Below, piece by piece: positions 1 to 8,745 of a stretch of 64,000 nucleotides of DNA. The stretch is from positions 51,097 to 115,096 of the forward strand of contig JAAFJC010000001.1 in the NCBI GenBank assembly GCA_013297925.1, in the 5' to 3' direction. Position numbers and translations under genes: made by a program. This DNA is from Comamonadaceae bacterium (GTDB lineage: Bacteria > Pseudomonadota > Gammaproteobacteria > Burkholderiales > Burkholderiaceae_C). The stretch's first letter is position 1. The number at the start of each line of letters is the position of its first letter. Below the pieces are notes generated by a model, which was given only the letters and a program-made list of their open reading frames with translations, was not told where the DNA came from and did not search any database.

Positions 1-647
1 TTCACATTGGAGCGCAAATCAATCTCTTTCATCACGCCTTGCGCAATGAGGTATTCATTCGTCGCCTTGTAGGCGTTCACAATCTTGTCACCAAATGATT
101 GCTGGATCACATCCTGCACCGATTGCCAAGCGTCTTGCGAAAGGTCTGCAGCAAGCCACTGCTCCAACACAGTTTGCGCAAAATTCTCTGGGCGCAAGAT
201 GTCGCTTTTATCCAGTTCTTCTTTGCCGTCCAGCGTGCGAATTCGTACTTGCAAATCGTTGAATTCCCAACTCGATTTGTCCAGAATACGCATCGACAAA
301 CGAGAAGAGAGAATCTTCGTCTCAACCACTTCATTGCCGATCAGTTCCAAATTGAGCGAAGGCAAGCGCGTGCTGGTGGAGGAGAATTCTGTTTGCGAAA
401 TGGTTTTCCAAACGCGACCCGTGCCATCGACCCACTTGGTTTGGCCGCGCTGGTATGCGATCAAAATATCGCGTCGGTCTTGGGCTTCGCGCGCATTGGT
501 CGATTGCTCAAACAGCGTCGTAAACCGCGTACCCACAGCTGCTGACAATTCGCTCAGCAGCTTGGTCGATTGCTCCACAAACACTGCACGCGCCTGCCTA
601 GCAATGGCAGCTTGTTGGGCTGGCGACTGAACGGTACTGCTGTTCAC
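1..647 (-). CDS. DUF1631 family protein (5' part; gene runs off the window)
   Basis: An open minus-strand frame runs from the window edge up to a GTG at 645-647, with an in-frame TGA four codons upstream, so the GTG is the only upstream start candidate. About 215 residues are visible. The translation has the pattern I associate with DUF1631: an N-terminal helix (VFVEQSTKLLSELS), then LNLELIGNEVVETKILSSRL and DILRPENFAQTVLEQWL. DUF1631 proteins are long, uncharacterised cytoplasmic proteins common in Gammaproteobacteria and Betaproteobacteria. No clear Shine-Dalgarno precedes the GTG. The family call comes from remembered patterns and is moderate; that the frame is coding is more certain. Confidence 0.6.
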   Translation of the reverse strand, partial: MNSSTVQSPAQQAAIARQARAVFVEQSTKLLSELSAAVGTRFTTLFEQSTNAREAQDRRDILIAYQRGQTKWVDGTGRVWKTISQTEFSSTSTRLPSLNLELIGNEVVETKILSSRLSMRILDKSSWEFNDLQVRIRTLDGKEELDKSDILRPENFAQTVLEQWLAADLSQDAWQSVQDVIQQSFGDKIVNAYKATNEYLIAQGVMKEIDLRSNV

Positions 648-840
648 AAAGTTTGATCAAAAAAATGAAGATAGCGCGCTAAGTGCGCGTAGTGAAAGAT
701 ATGTTACAGGAAAGTCCGTCTCCTGCCCAAATCAACCAAATAAGCACACACAGGCTAAGGCGCTAGTTACACTTGTCTACATTTGCTGTATCAGATTTGC
801 CACAACCCATTTACAACCGTAATTATTTCGTATTACTTGA

Positions 841-1941
841 TCAAACGACTGCGCCGGAATTGGGGTCGTTCGGATCGGTCGGGCCTTCGCCTTCTTTCTT
901 GATGGGTGTTTTGATCAAATCTTCGCGCTTCACGCCCAGCCACATCGCAATCGCTGCTGCCACAAAGACCGAAGAATAGATACCAAACAAGATACCAATC
1001 GTGAGCGCCAAGGCAAAGTAAAACAGGGTCGGGCCGCCAAAGATCAACATCGAGAGCACCATCACCTCGGTGGAGCCGTGCGTGATGATCGTGCGGCTGA
1101 TGGTGGAGGTGATCGCATGATCAATCACTTCGCGTGTAGTCATCTTGCGGAATTTGCGGAAGGATTCGCGAATTCGGTCAAAGATCACCACCGATTCGTT
1201 CACCGAGTAGCCGAGCACGGCAAGAACAGCGGCCAACACGGCGAGGGAAAACTCCCACTGGAAGAAGGCGAAAAAGCCCAAGATGATCACGACGTCATGC
1301 AAATTGGCGATGATGCCGGCCACAGCAAATTTCCACTCGAAGCGGAAGGCCAGATAAATCATGATGCCCAGCACCGTCATGCCCAAAGCGATCAAGCCAT
1401 TCGTCACCAACTCAGCACCCACCGAAGGGCCCACGAATTCGCTGCGCTGCAGCGTCACAGGCTCTTTGCCTTCAGGCGTTTTACAGAGCAATTTTTGAAG
1501 GGTTTCGCCTTGTTGCGTAACCACGGTGCTAGATTGCACCGCACCGCCTTCGGCCTTACACACGCCGTCAAACACTTTGAGCACAGTGTCTGACTGGGCA
1601 GAGGCGGCTGTAGGCGCAGTAATGGTGGCTGTGCCAGCTGCTTTGCTCGCCGGCAAGGCCTTGTTGGCCACACGAATCAGCACATCAGAGGCGGAGCCAA
1701 AAAGCTGCACCTGCACTTCGCCAAAGCCTAGCGCCTCGACTGACTCACGGGTTTTGGCGATTTGCGCTGCCTGCGGATACTTCACTTCAACCAGCGTGCC
1801 GCCCGTGAATTCAATCGACAAATGCAGGCCACGCGTTACCAAGAAAAACACGGCGAGCGCGAAGGTGATGAACGAAATCGCATTGAGCACGAGTGCGTGC
1901 TTCATGAAAGGGATATCGCGTTTGATCCTAAAGAATTCCAT
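841..1941 (-). CDS. secF: Protein translocase subunit SecF
   Basis: SecF works with SecD and YajC beside SecYEG, using the proton-motive force to help pull secreted proteins across the inner membrane. The 366-residue product has the SecF order: a cytoplasmic start (MEFFRIKRDIPFMK), TM1, the early periplasmic motif LSIEFTGGTLVEV, a periplasmic domain of about 120 residues, then five closely spaced TM helices. The RND-family signature SVNESVVIFDRIRE lies between TM4 and TM5. The periplasmic domain carries an Ala/Thr-rich stretch (about residues 95-115) that looks lineage-specific. It starts 12 bp after the secD stop, so the two are surely co-transcribed. Confidence 0.97.
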   Translation of the reverse strand: MEFFRIKRDIPFMKHALVLNAISFITFALAVFFLVTRGLHLSIEFTGGTLVEVKYPQAAQIAKTRESVEALGFGEVQVQLFGSASDVLIRVANKALPASKAAGTATITAPTAASAQSDTVLKVFDGVCKAEGGAVQSSTVVTQQGETLQKLLCKTPEGKEPVTLQRSEFVGPSVGAELVTNGLIALGMTVLGIMIYLAFRFEWKFAVAGIIANLHDVVIILGFFAFFQWEFSLAVLAAVLAVLGYSVNESVVIFDRIRESFRKFRKMTTREVIDHAITSTISRTIITHGSTEVMVLSMLIFGGPTLFYFALALTIGILFGIYSSVFVAAAIAMWLGVKREDLIKTPIKKEGEGPTDPNDPNSGAVV

Positions 1942-1953
1942 GATGCCTCTCCC

Positions 1954-3927
1954 TTATTTCTTCGCGCCAGACCCGGCAGTCGCTATATTTTTAGTAGCGC
2001 TCTGCGCAGGTTTTATGCCTGCCGACTGCATATCTTCTTCTAAATCTTCTTGAGCAGGCTTCACCGTGCCATCAGGTCGCCACACTGCGCCAATGCTGAT
2101 GTCTTTGAGTTTTTTCTTGCCGCCATACCAAAGATTGACCAAACCGCGCGAAAACAGCACAGCGGAGAACATGCTCGTCAATATGCCCAAGCAGTGGACC
2201 ACGGCAAAACCGCGCACAGGGCCTGAGCCGAAGATCAACAGGGCGATGCCTGCGATCAAGGTGGTGATGTTGGAGTCCAAAATCGTCGCCCATGCATTTT
2301 CATAGCCAGCATGAATCGCTTGCTGGGGCGATTTGCCAGCGCGCAGCTCTTCGCGCACGCGCTCGTTGATCAGCACGTTCGAGTCAATCGCCATACCGAG
2401 CGCCAGCGCGATAGCGGCCATGCCGGGCAGGGTGAGCGTGGCTTGGATCATCGAGAGTATGGAAACCAGCATGAGCAAGTTCACCGAGAGCGCAATCGAG
2501 GAGATCAGGCCAAAGAAGCGGTAGTAAACGCACATGAAGGCCACGATCACCAGAAAACCGTAGATCACACTGTTGAAGCCTTTGGCGATGTTGTCTGCGC
2601 CCAAGGTGGGGCCAATCGTGCGCTCTTCGATGATTTCCATCGGCGCGGCCAGCGAGCCTGCGCGCAGCAAGAGAGCTGTGTCGCTGGCTTCCATGGTGCT
2701 CATGCGACCCGAGATCTGCACACGGCCACCGCCGATTTCGCTGCGAATCACAGGCGCCGTGACCACTTCGCCTTTGCCTTTTTCAAACAGCAAAATCGCC
2801 ATGCGTTTGCCCACGTTGTCGCGCGTGATGTCTTTGAAAATTCGCGAGCCTTTGGCGTCCAGCGATAAATTCACAGTGGGTTCTTGGGTTTGGCTGTCAA
2901 AGCCAGCTTGCGCATCGGTGAGGTTTTCACCCGACAAAATCACATCGCGCTTGACGATCACCGCCTGGCCATTGCGATCCAGATAGCGCTCCGCACCAAA
3001 CGGCACCGCCCCTTGGCCACGCTCAGCAGCGAGGCCTTCCGAGCTTTCATCCACCATACGCACTTGCAGCGTAGCGATGCGGCCAATGATCTTTTTCACG
3101 GTGGCGGTGTCTTGCACACCTGGCAACTGCACCACGATCCGATCTGCGCCCTGCTGCTGAATCACGGGCTCGGCCACGCCGAGTTCGTTGACGCGGTTGT
3201 TGAGTGTAGAAATATTTTGCTTGAGTGCAGCCTCCTGGATGCGTTTGATCGCATCGGGCTTGATCGTGGCTGTCACCAAATAATCGGTGCCTTGGGTGCT
3301 CTCTACAGCAGCCAGATCAGCACCAAACTCATCGCTCACCAGATTTCTGGCAGCAAGTTGGGCCTGCGCGCTGGAAAAGCGCATCACGATGGCACTGCCT
3401 TCGCGCGCTGTGCGACCGCGAATGTCTTTGCCGCGCAAGCTGGTGCGGATATCGCTGGTGAGCGTGTCGATGCGTTTATCAATCGCGCCAGCCATATCCA
3501 CTTGCAGCATCAAATGAATGCCTCCGCGCAGATCCAAACCCAAATACATGGGATTGGCATGCAGGCTGCGCAGCCATTGCGGCGTTTGTGGCACCAGATT
3601 CAGCGCGACCACATAAGAGGGATCGTTTTTATCTGGGTTGAGTGCCGCGGATATGGCGGCTTGAGCCTGCTTTTGCACTTCAGTCGTGCTGAACCGCGCG
3701 CGAACCGAGTTACCTTCGAGCTCCACTTTGCCATCTGCCGTCACCTTTGCGGCCTCTAGTGCGTCTTGCACGCGAGTGCGCGTGGTGGCATCCACCTTGA
3801 TCGTGGCTTTGCCTCCCGAGACCTGCACTGCAGGCGCCTCGCCAAAGAAGTTAGGCAGGGTATAGAGCGTGGAGATCACCACCACAAAGGCGATGAGAAT
3901 GTATTTCCACAGCGGATAACGATTCAT
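1954..3927 (-). CDS. secD: Protein translocase subunit SecD
   Basis: The large partner of SecF. The 657-residue product has TM1 near the N-terminus (MNRYPLWKYILIAFVVV), the P1 periplasmic region with LGLDLRGGIHLMLQVD, the NNRVNELGVAEPVIQQQG motif, and a C-terminal bundle containing ALGMAIDSNVLINERVREEL. The length is slightly above E. coli SecD (615) because of a hydrophilic C-terminal tail. Part of that tail (SAGIKPAQSATKNIA) is the translation of the dispersed ~40-bp repeat at 1982-2024, so the tail may have been acquired by repeat insertion. Order on the minus strand is yajC, secD, secF. The tgt gene usually found upstream is absent. Confidence 0.97.
   Translation of the reverse strand: MNRYPLWKYILIAFVVVISTLYTLPNFFGEAPAVQVSGGKATIKVDATTRTRVQDALEAAKVTADGKVELEGNSVRARFSTTEVQKQAQAAISAALNPDKNDPSYVVALNLVPQTPQWLRSLHANPMYLGLDLRGGIHLMLQVDMAGAIDKRIDTLTSDIRTSLRGKDIRGRTAREGSAIVMRFSSAQAQLAARNLVSDEFGADLAAVESTQGTDYLVTATIKPDAIKRIQEAALKQNISTLNNRVNELGVAEPVIQQQGADRIVVQLPGVQDTATVKKIIGRIATLQVRMVDESSEGLAAERGQGAVPFGAERYLDRNGQAVIVKRDVILSGENLTDAQAGFDSQTQEPTVNLSLDAKGSRIFKDITRDNVGKRMAILLFEKGKGEVVTAPVIRSEIGGGRVQISGRMSTMEASDTALLLRAGSLAAPMEIIEERTIGPTLGADNIAKGFNSVIYGFLVIVAFMCVYYRFFGLISSIALSVNLLMLVSILSMIQATLTLPGMAAIALALGMAIDSNVLINERVREELRAGKSPQQAIHAGYENAWATILDSNITTLIAGIALLIFGSGPVRGFAVVHCLGILTSMFSAVLFSRGLVNLWYGGKKKLKDISIGAVWRPDGTVKPAQEDLEEDMQSAGIKPAQSATKNIATAGSGAKK
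1982..2024 (-). repeat. Dispersed repeat at the secD 3' end
   Basis: GCTATATTTTTAGTAGCGCT then CTGCGCAGGTTTTATGCCTG on the plus strand. In the secD frame it reads SAGIKPAQSATKNIA in the C-terminal tail, in the same codon phase as the tcuB copy. Confidence 0.75.
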
Positions 3928-4022
3928 AGCGAGTACTCACAAAACAATAGCGCTTCCCGCGTATTCCACGCGGAAAATCGCTGCATTTGATACTTAAAAC
4001 GATCAAATGCAGCATCAAAGGC

Positions 4023-4346
4023 TTACTTGATCGTGCCTTTAGGCAGCACGCGCGCCACAGCAGCACGCTCGATCTGCATCTGGCCTTCGCTCACAGCCAA
4101 GGTCATGTAGGTATCGCTGATTGCTTCGATCTTGCCAAGCACGCCACCGATGGTGACAACCTCATCGCCTTTTTGCAGCGCATCAATCATCGCGCGCTGC
4201 TCTTTTTGGCGCTTCATCTGAGGGCGAATCATCAGGAAATACAAGACCACGAACATCAGCACCAAGGGCAGCATGCTCAGGAGGGCGGAATCACCACCGC
4301 CAGCAGCGGCAGGAGCGGTTTGGGCAAAAGCAGAAGAAATCAACAC
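4023..4346 (-). CDS. yajC: Preprotein translocase accessory subunit YajC
   Basis: A small single-span inner-membrane protein that forms a complex with SecDF. I place the start at GTG 4346 (VLISSAFAQ, 107 residues): GGAG lies just upstream at suitable spacing, and relatives start with M-[FL]-ISSAFAQ. The open frame continues far upstream, antisense to the LysE gene, and that part is a shadow. Features are an Ala/Gly-rich N-terminus, one TM helix (LLSMLPLVLMFVVLYFLMI), the signature RPQMKRQKEQ and the soluble GDEVVTIGGVLGKI segment. About 95 bp separate its stop from secD. A terminator-like hairpin sits in its leader. Confidence 0.93.
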   Translation of the reverse strand: MLISSAFAQTAPAAAGGGDSALLSMLPLVLMFVVLYFLMIRPQMKRQKEQRAMIDALQKGDEVVTIGGVLGKIEAISDTYMTLAVSEGQMQIERAAVARVLPKGTIK

Positions 4347-4366
4347 ATCAGTCTCCGAAAAAACGT

Positions 4367-4386
4367 AAAAACGCCCCGGTCGGGGC
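4367..4386 (-). terminator. Terminator-like hairpin in the yajC leader
   Basis: GCCCCGGTCGGGGC at 4373-4386 is a perfect short hairpin. Read on the minus strand it is followed by TTTTT (complement of 4367-4371), the layout of an intrinsic terminator. It lies about 20 bases before the yajC start. It may stop transcription from outside, act as an attenuator, or be the relic terminator of a lost upstream gene. Confidence 0.5.
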
Positions 4387-4460
4387 AACCCGCCATTGTA
4401 GGGTGTGACCACGCACCCGGTTAAACTTGGGGCGTTCTTGGGAACAACAAGGAGCTGAGC

Positions 4461-5087
4461 ATGCTGGCATTCACCGACGGAATTCGCGATTACTGGGCTT
4501 TTGTGGTCGCCGTGGTGGTGTTTTTGGCGATTCCAGGCCCCGGCAATCTGGCCATCATCACTTCCACCAGCAAAGGCCGCATTTTGGGTGGTTTGGCTGC
4601 GACTTTCGGCGTGATCGCTGGCGATCAGGTGCTGATGTGGCTGGCTGTGGCCGGCGTGGCGGCGCTGCTGGCGGCACATCCCAGCGTTTTCGCGGTCGTG
4701 CAATACGTGGGAGCGGCTTATTTGGCCTTTCTGGGCGTAAAAATGATCCTCGCCAAGCCGGGAGACGCGCCGATTTTGAAGATGGAAGCGCGCCAGTATT
4801 TCAAGCAAAGCATGCTGATTACCTTGCTCAACCCCAAAGCCATCGTGTTTTACATGGCCTTTTTCCCGCTGTTCGTCGATCCCGCCAAACACCAAGGCTT
4901 CATCACCTTCGCGGTGATGGCCGCAACGATTGCTTTCCTCACCTTTTTGTATTGTTTCAGCGTGACTTTGATCACCCACTTTGCCGCTGAACGCATGCGC
5001 TCCAACCCTCGCGTGACCAGCTGGCTGAACAAGATTGCCGGCACGATGCTGGTTGCCTTCGGTGTGAAATTGGCGGTGGGGAAATGA
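4461..5087 (+). CDS. LysE/RhtB family amino-acid exporter
   Basis: A 208-residue inner-membrane protein of the LysE/RhtB family, which export amino acids or homoserine lactones; the substrate cannot be told from sequence. Visible are the family signature IPGPGNLAIITSTSKGR after TM1, about six hydrophobic segments, and the conserved LLNPKAIVFYMAFFPLFV near residue 120. AAGGAG lies 7 bases before the ATG. It is divergent from yajC. A LysE gene next to parA is, from memory, a recurrent arrangement in Comamonadaceae. Confidence 0.9.
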   Translation: MLAFTDGIRDYWAFVVAVVVFLAIPGPGNLAIITSTSKGRILGGLAATFGVIAGDQVLMWLAVAGVAALLAAHPSVFAVVQYVGAAYLAFLGVKMILAKPGDAPILKMEARQYFKQSMLITLLNPKAIVFYMAFFPLFVDPAKHQGFITFAVMAATIAFLTFLYCFSVTLITHFAAERMRSNPRVTSWLNKIAGTMLVAFGVKLAVGK

Positions 5088-5113
5088 GCGCACTGAACAG
5101 GCCATCCGCGCGA

Positions 5114-5218
5114 ATCAGGCCTGCTTCCGGGCGGTCTGCGTTGTTGAAAAGCCTCGCTTTAGCACCGCTAAAGCTACGTTTTTCGCCTAGCATCCCATCC
5201 CGAAATCAAGCCTGCTTC
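5114..5218. repeat. Small palindrome flanked by near-identical direct repeats
   Basis: ATCAGGCCTGCTTC at 5114-5127 recurs as ATCAAGCCTGCTTC at 5205-5218. Between them is the palindrome GCTTTAGC-ACC-GCTAAAGC (5156-5174). The pattern suggests a small element inserted with duplication of its target just before parA. The second direct repeat is within 30 bp of the parA start, so it may have replaced the native leader. Confidence 0.5.
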
Positions 5219-5247
5219 ATCGCGGCGGCCCATTCAGCGTGCTCAAA

Positions 5248-6015
5248 ATGAAAATCTTCTGTGTGGCCAACCAAAAGGGTGGCGTTGGCAAGACCACGAC
5301 GACTGTGAATCTCGCTGCGGGGCTTGCAAAAATAGGCCAACGCGTGCTGATGGTCGATCTCGACCCGCAAGGCAATGCCACCATGGGCTCGGGCGTGGAT
5401 AAGCGAAAGCTGGAGCTCTCGGTCTATGACGTGTTGCTCGAATCGGCCAGCATCAAAGAAGCGGCAGTGAACAGCGAAAAAGTGGGCTACCACGTGCTCG
5501 GCGCGAATCGGGATCTGGCCGGCGCAGAGGTCGAATTGGTGGCCTTGGAGCACCGAGACCAACGCCTGAGAACGGCTTTGAAAGAAGTGAGCGAAGACTA
5601 CGATTTCGTTTTGATCGATTGTCCGCCGAGTTTGAGCATGCTCACTTTGAACGGCCTGTGCAGCGCCCACGGCGTGATCGTGCCGATGCAATGCGAGTAT
5701 TTCGCTTTGGAGGGCCTCACCGATTTGGTCAACACCATCAAGCAGGTGCATGCCAACCTCAACAAAGATCTGCAAATCATTGGCCTGCTGCGGGTGATGT
5801 TTGATCCGCGCATCACGCTGCAGCAGCAGGTGAGCGACCAGCTCAAAGCGCATTTTTCTGACAAAGTGTTCAACGCCGTGATCCCCCGCAACGTGCGCCT
5901 GGCCGAAGCCCCCAGCTACGGCCTGCCCGGCGTGGTGTTTGATCCCTCAGCCAAGGGCAGCCTTGCCTTCGTCGAGTTTGCGGCCGAGATGGTCGAGCGC
6001 ATCAAAAAGATGTGA
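5248..6015 (+). CDS. parA: Chromosome-partitioning ATPase ParA (Soj)
   Basis: ParA is a Walker-type ATPase that binds DNA non-specifically when ATP-bound and moves ParB-parS complexes to segregate the origin region. The 255-residue product begins [17 protein letters not shown] with the deviant Walker A (KGGVGKTT, including the signature lysine) followed by [16 protein letters not shown]. Walker B is [18 protein letters not shown] 5248 is preferred over GTG 5239 because relatives start [10 protein letters not shown]. There is no parB downstream: hisF follows 67 bp later. Five parS sites lie 40 kb away in the mnmG-rsmG operon. Confidence 0.96.
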   Translation: MKIFCVANQKGGVGKTTTTVNLAAGLAKIGQRVLMVDLDPQGNATMGSGVDKRKLELSVYDVLLESASIKEAAVNSEKVGYHVLGANRDLAGAEVELVALEHRDQRLRTALKEVSEDYDFVLIDCPPSLSMLTLNGLCSAHGVIVPMQCEYFALEGLTDLVNTIKQVHANLNKDLQIIGLLRVMFDPRITLQQQVSDQLKAHFSDKVFNAVIPRNVRLAEAPSYGLPGVVFDPSAKGSLAFVEFAAEMVERIKKM

Positions 6016-6038
6016 ATTTGAAGCAATAAGCCCTTGTC

Positions 6039-6079
6039 GCCGGCATAGAATCTGCGCAAACAGCTCATTAATTGATAGC
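6039..6079 (+). repeat. Dispersed ~40-bp repeat, parA-hisF gap
   Basis: A GCCGGCATAGAATCTGCGC head followed by an A/T-rich tail ending in a TAATTGATAG-like stretch. It fills most of the gap between parA and hisF and lies immediately before the hisF start, so it belongs to the hisF leader. Confidence 0.85.
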
Positions 6080-6082
6080 ACC

Positions 6083-6883
6083 ATGCTTGCCAAACGTATC
6101 ATCCCCTGCCTCGACGTAACCGGTGGCCGCGTCGTCAAAGGCGTGAATTTCGTGGAGCTGCGCGATGCCGGCGATCCGGTGGAAATCGCCGCGCGCTACA
6201 ACGAGCAGGGCGCCGATGAGCTCACCTTCCTAGACATCACCGCCACCAGCGATGGCCGCGATTTGATCTTGCCGATCATCGAAGCCGTTGCTTCTCAGGT
6301 GTTCATCCCACTCACCGTGGGCGGCGGTGTGCGCACGGTCGATGACGTGCGCCGCTTGCTCAATGCGGGGGCGGACAAAACCTCGTTCAACTCTGCGGCG
6401 ATTGCCAATCCGCAAGTGATTTTTGAGGCGTCGCAGAAATACGGCTCGCAATGTATCGTGGTGGCGATTGATGCGAAAAAGCGCAATGCGGAAGATGAAG
6501 CGCGCTTAGATGCCAATGGCAAAGCAGTAGGCCCTGGCTGGGATGTGTACAGCCACGGTGGCCGCAAGAATACGGGGCTGGATGCCGTGCAATGGGCGAC
6601 GCGCATGGCAAGCCAAGGCGCAGGCGAGATTTTGCTCACCAGCATGGATAAAGACGGCACAAAATCTGGCTTTGATTTGGCTTTGACGCGCGCTGTGAGC
6701 GATGCAGTGTCAGTGCCCGTGATTGCTTCAGGCGGTGTCGGCAGCTTGGCGCATTTGGCCGATGGTATTCAGACTGGTGGGGCAGATGCCGTGCTCGCGG
6801 CCAGCATCTTCCACTATGGCGAATTCACGGTGCAGCAAGCCAAGGCGTTTATGGCCGAGCGCGGTATTCCTGTGAGGGTCTGA
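6083..6883 (+). CDS. hisF: Imidazole glycerol phosphate synthase cyclase subunit HisF
   Basis: HisF is the (beta/alpha)8-barrel subunit that joins PRFAR with ammonia from HisH to give IGP and AICAR in histidine synthesis. The 266-residue product starts [12 protein letters not shown]. The catalytic aspartates are in CLDV (Asp11) and [11 protein letters not shown]. Phosphate-binding loops are seen as VGGGVRTV and IASGGVGSL. The length is slightly above the usual 250-257 because of a short insert around [16 protein letters not shown]. Its usual partners hisH and hisA are absent here. It follows parA and is bracketed by two copies of the dispersed repeat. Confidence 0.97.
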   Translation: MLAKRIIPCLDVTGGRVVKGVNFVELRDAGDPVEIAARYNEQGADELTFLDITATSDGRDLILPIIEAVASQVFIPLTVGGGVRTVDDVRRLLNAGADKTSFNSAAIANPQVIFEASQKYGSQCIVVAIDAKKRNAEDEARLDANGKAVGPGWDVYSHGGRKNTGLDAVQWATRMASQGAGEILLTSMDKDGTKSGFDLALTRAVSDAVSVPVIASGGVGSLAHLADGIQTGGADAVLAASIFHYGEFTVQQAKAFMAERGIPVRV

Positions 6884-6905
6884 TTTCTAAGCGTTTCGGC
6901 AAGTG

Positions 6906-6945
6906 GCCGGCGTATTTATTGCGCGAGCCGCTACTGTTTTGATAG
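6906..6945 (+). repeat. Dispersed ~40-bp repeat after hisF
   Basis: A diverged copy: GCCGGCGTATTTATTGCGCG head, then a GCTACTGTTTTGATAG tail. With the copy at 6039 it brackets hisF in the same orientation. Confidence 0.7.
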
Positions 6946-6984
6946 TGGATGTTGGCGTGCTGAAGAGTTCTCTTTGGAAAGAGC

Positions 6985-7255
6985 GGCTGAGAGGTAAAGG
7001 TATTTGCGCGCCTTCATGGTCGAGTACGACAAATCAGTCGGGCAAATGCCCTTAACTCTCGGCCTGTTAGCGACACAAAAGGTCTTCGCTCGCACTTGGT
7101 CGCGTTATACAAAACTGGCCTGTGTGAGGGCTCTTCGGGTTGGCGATTTGTTGGACGCAGGGTTAGGAAACGCATCGCGTTTCCATCATCGTTTCAGGCG
7201 ACGGGTGTCGCCTAACTCCCGAGGTAAACCATGAGCCGGCCCGGAGAGCCCTCAC
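6985..7255. ncRNA. Unidentified structured region (candidate non-coding RNA)
   Basis: This 405-bp hisF-radA gap contains no convincing gene but strong pairing potential. Hairpin 1: 6985-7007 pairs with 7042-7064 over about 23 positions with few mismatches, and its loop holds GTCG-AGTA-CGAC. A short GCGAC/GTCGC pairing follows (about 7070-7105). Hairpin 2: 7124-7144 pairs with 7235-7255 over 21 positions (Watson-Crick or G-U), enclosing GGGTTAGG/CCTAACTCCC (7160/7211) and two small hairpins. I could not match it to RNase P, tmRNA, 6S or SRP RNA from memory. It may be an RNA gene, a mobile remnant or a large terminator for radA. The strand is undetermined. Confidence 0.4.
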
Positions 7256-7288
7256 GCAAGCCAAAGCCCCACCAACAAAAGCAAGATT

Positions 7289-8686
7289 TCAAGAAGACCG
7301 CTGCAATTCCCGCATCAACTCCATCGCCTGCTCCACGCGCTCCACGGCATGAATCGTCATCCCTTCAAAATCTTTCATTTGCGATTTTTTCGGGGCGTTG
7401 GCTTTGGGGATGATGGCGGTGGAAAAGCCTAACTTTGCCGCTTCGCGCAAACGCTCCTGGCCGCGCGGGGCGGGACGCACTTCGCCGGCTAGGCCGACTT
7501 CGCCGAAGGCGATGAAGCCTTTGGGCAGAGGTTTGCCGCGCAGGCTGCTCGTGATACTCAGCATCACGGCCAAATCGGCCGCGGGCTCAGTGATGCGGAC
7601 GCCGCCTACTGCATTCACGAACACATCTTGATCGGCGCAGGCGATGCCGGCATGGCGGTGGAGCACCGCCAGCAGCATGGCGAGGCGATCACGGTCTAGG
7701 CCGACGGACAAGCGGCGCGGCGACGGCCCGCCGCCATCGACCAAGGCTTGGATTTCTACCAGCATCGGGCGCGTACCCTCCAGCGTGACCATCACGCAGC
7801 TGCCGGGCACGGGCTCGCTGTGTTGGCTGAGAAAAATCGCACTCGGGTTGCTCACGCCCTTCAAGCCCTGCTGCGTCATGGCGAACACGCCGATTTCATT
7901 CACTGCGCCGAAGCGATTTTTGATCGCGCGCACGAGGCGAAAATTGGAATGCGTATCGCCCTCGAAATAGAGTACGGTATCGACCATGTGCTCCAGCACA
8001 CGCGGCCCGGCGAGTGCGCCTTCTTTCGTGACGTGGCCAACCAACACAATTGCCGTGCCGCTGCTTTTGGCAAAGCGCGTGAGATGCGCCGCGCATTCGC
8101 GCACCTGCGCCACCGAACCGGGGGCGCTGGTGAGCTGCTCGGAATACACCGTTTGGATGGAGTCAATCACCGCGATACGGGGCTGCTGATCGGCGAGCGT
8201 GGAGATGATCTTCTCCAGCTGCGTTTCGGCTTGGACTTGCACTTGGCTGTTATCAAGCCCCAAACGTCTCGCCCTAAGTGCGACTTGTGCCGAGCTTTCT
8301 TCACCTGTCACATATAGAGCCGATGTGCCCGCGCGTTGTAGCGAATCCAGCGCTTGAAGCAACAGCGTTGATTTGCCAATCCCCGGATCGCCACCGATCA
8401 ACACCACGCCACCTTCCACAATGCCGCCGCCGAGTACGCGATCAAGCTCCTCATGGCCAGTGGGCGTGCGTTCAACATCCGAGGCTTCAATCTCGCCGAG
8501 CTTTTGCACAGGGGAGCTGCCGGCAAGCGATAGAGGTGCAGCAAACCGGTTTTTCCCCGTGCCGACGCTTTCGGCCACGCCTTCAATCAAGGTGTTCCAA
8601 GCCCCACAGCTGGGGCACTTGCCCAGCCATTTGGCGGAGCTGCCGCCGCATTCGGTGCACGTGAAAAGTGTTTTGTCTTTGGCCAT
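7289..8686 (-). CDS. radA: DNA repair protein RadA
   Basis: RadA is a RecA-like ATPase that helps process recombination intermediates and drives branch migration. The 465-residue product has the four-cysteine zinc finger at the N-terminus (CTECGGSSAKWLGKCPSC), Walker A GGDPGIGKST near residue 100, the RadA motif KNRFGAVNEIGVF, and the C-terminal Lon-like domain with PRGQERLREAAKLGF. Length is typical. It stands alone: hisF lies 405 bp beyond its 3' end and lipB 220 bp upstream. The structured region at 6985-7255 lies just downstream of its stop. Confidence 0.97.
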   Translation of the reverse strand: MAKDKTLFTCTECGGSSAKWLGKCPSCGAWNTLIEGVAESVGTGKNRFAAPLSLAGSSPVQKLGEIEASDVERTPTGHEELDRVLGGGIVEGGVVLIGGDPGIGKSTLLLQALDSLQRAGTSALYVTGEESSAQVALRARRLGLDNSQVQVQAETQLEKIISTLADQQPRIAVIDSIQTVYSEQLTSAPGSVAQVRECAAHLTRFAKSSGTAIVLVGHVTKEGALAGPRVLEHMVDTVLYFEGDTHSNFRLVRAIKNRFGAVNEIGVFAMTQQGLKGVSNPSAIFLSQHSEPVPGSCVMVTLEGTRPMLVEIQALVDGGGPSPRRLSVGLDRDRLAMLLAVLHRHAGIACADQDVFVNAVGGVRITEPAADLAVMLSITSSLRGKPLPKGFIAFGEVGLAGEVRPAPRGQERLREAAKLGFSTAIIPKANAPKKSQMKDFEGMTIHAVERVEQAMELMRELQRSS

Positions 8687-8745
8687 GGGGTAATGATACT
8701 GTTTTTATAGCCAGCTCAGTGCTATTGCCGAAAGAAAACGAACAG

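Noticed and set aside
85..630. Plus-strand open frames opposite the first gene
   Set aside because: They are shadows; the minus-strand translation shows family-like sequence and runs through the window edge.
4347..5105. Long N-terminal extension of yajC
   Set aside because: It is antisense to the LysE-family gene and His/Gln-rich; the GTG at 4346 has a ribosome site and fits the family start.
6985..7255. Identification as 6S RNA, tmRNA or RNase P RNA
   Set aside because: None of the conserved sequence blocks of these RNAs is visible; kept as an unidentified structured region.
7004..7413. Two short plus-strand open frames joined by an ATGA overlap
   Set aside because: They lie across the strongly paired region and the 3' end of radA, lack ribosome sites and resemble no protein; better explained by RNA-like structure.
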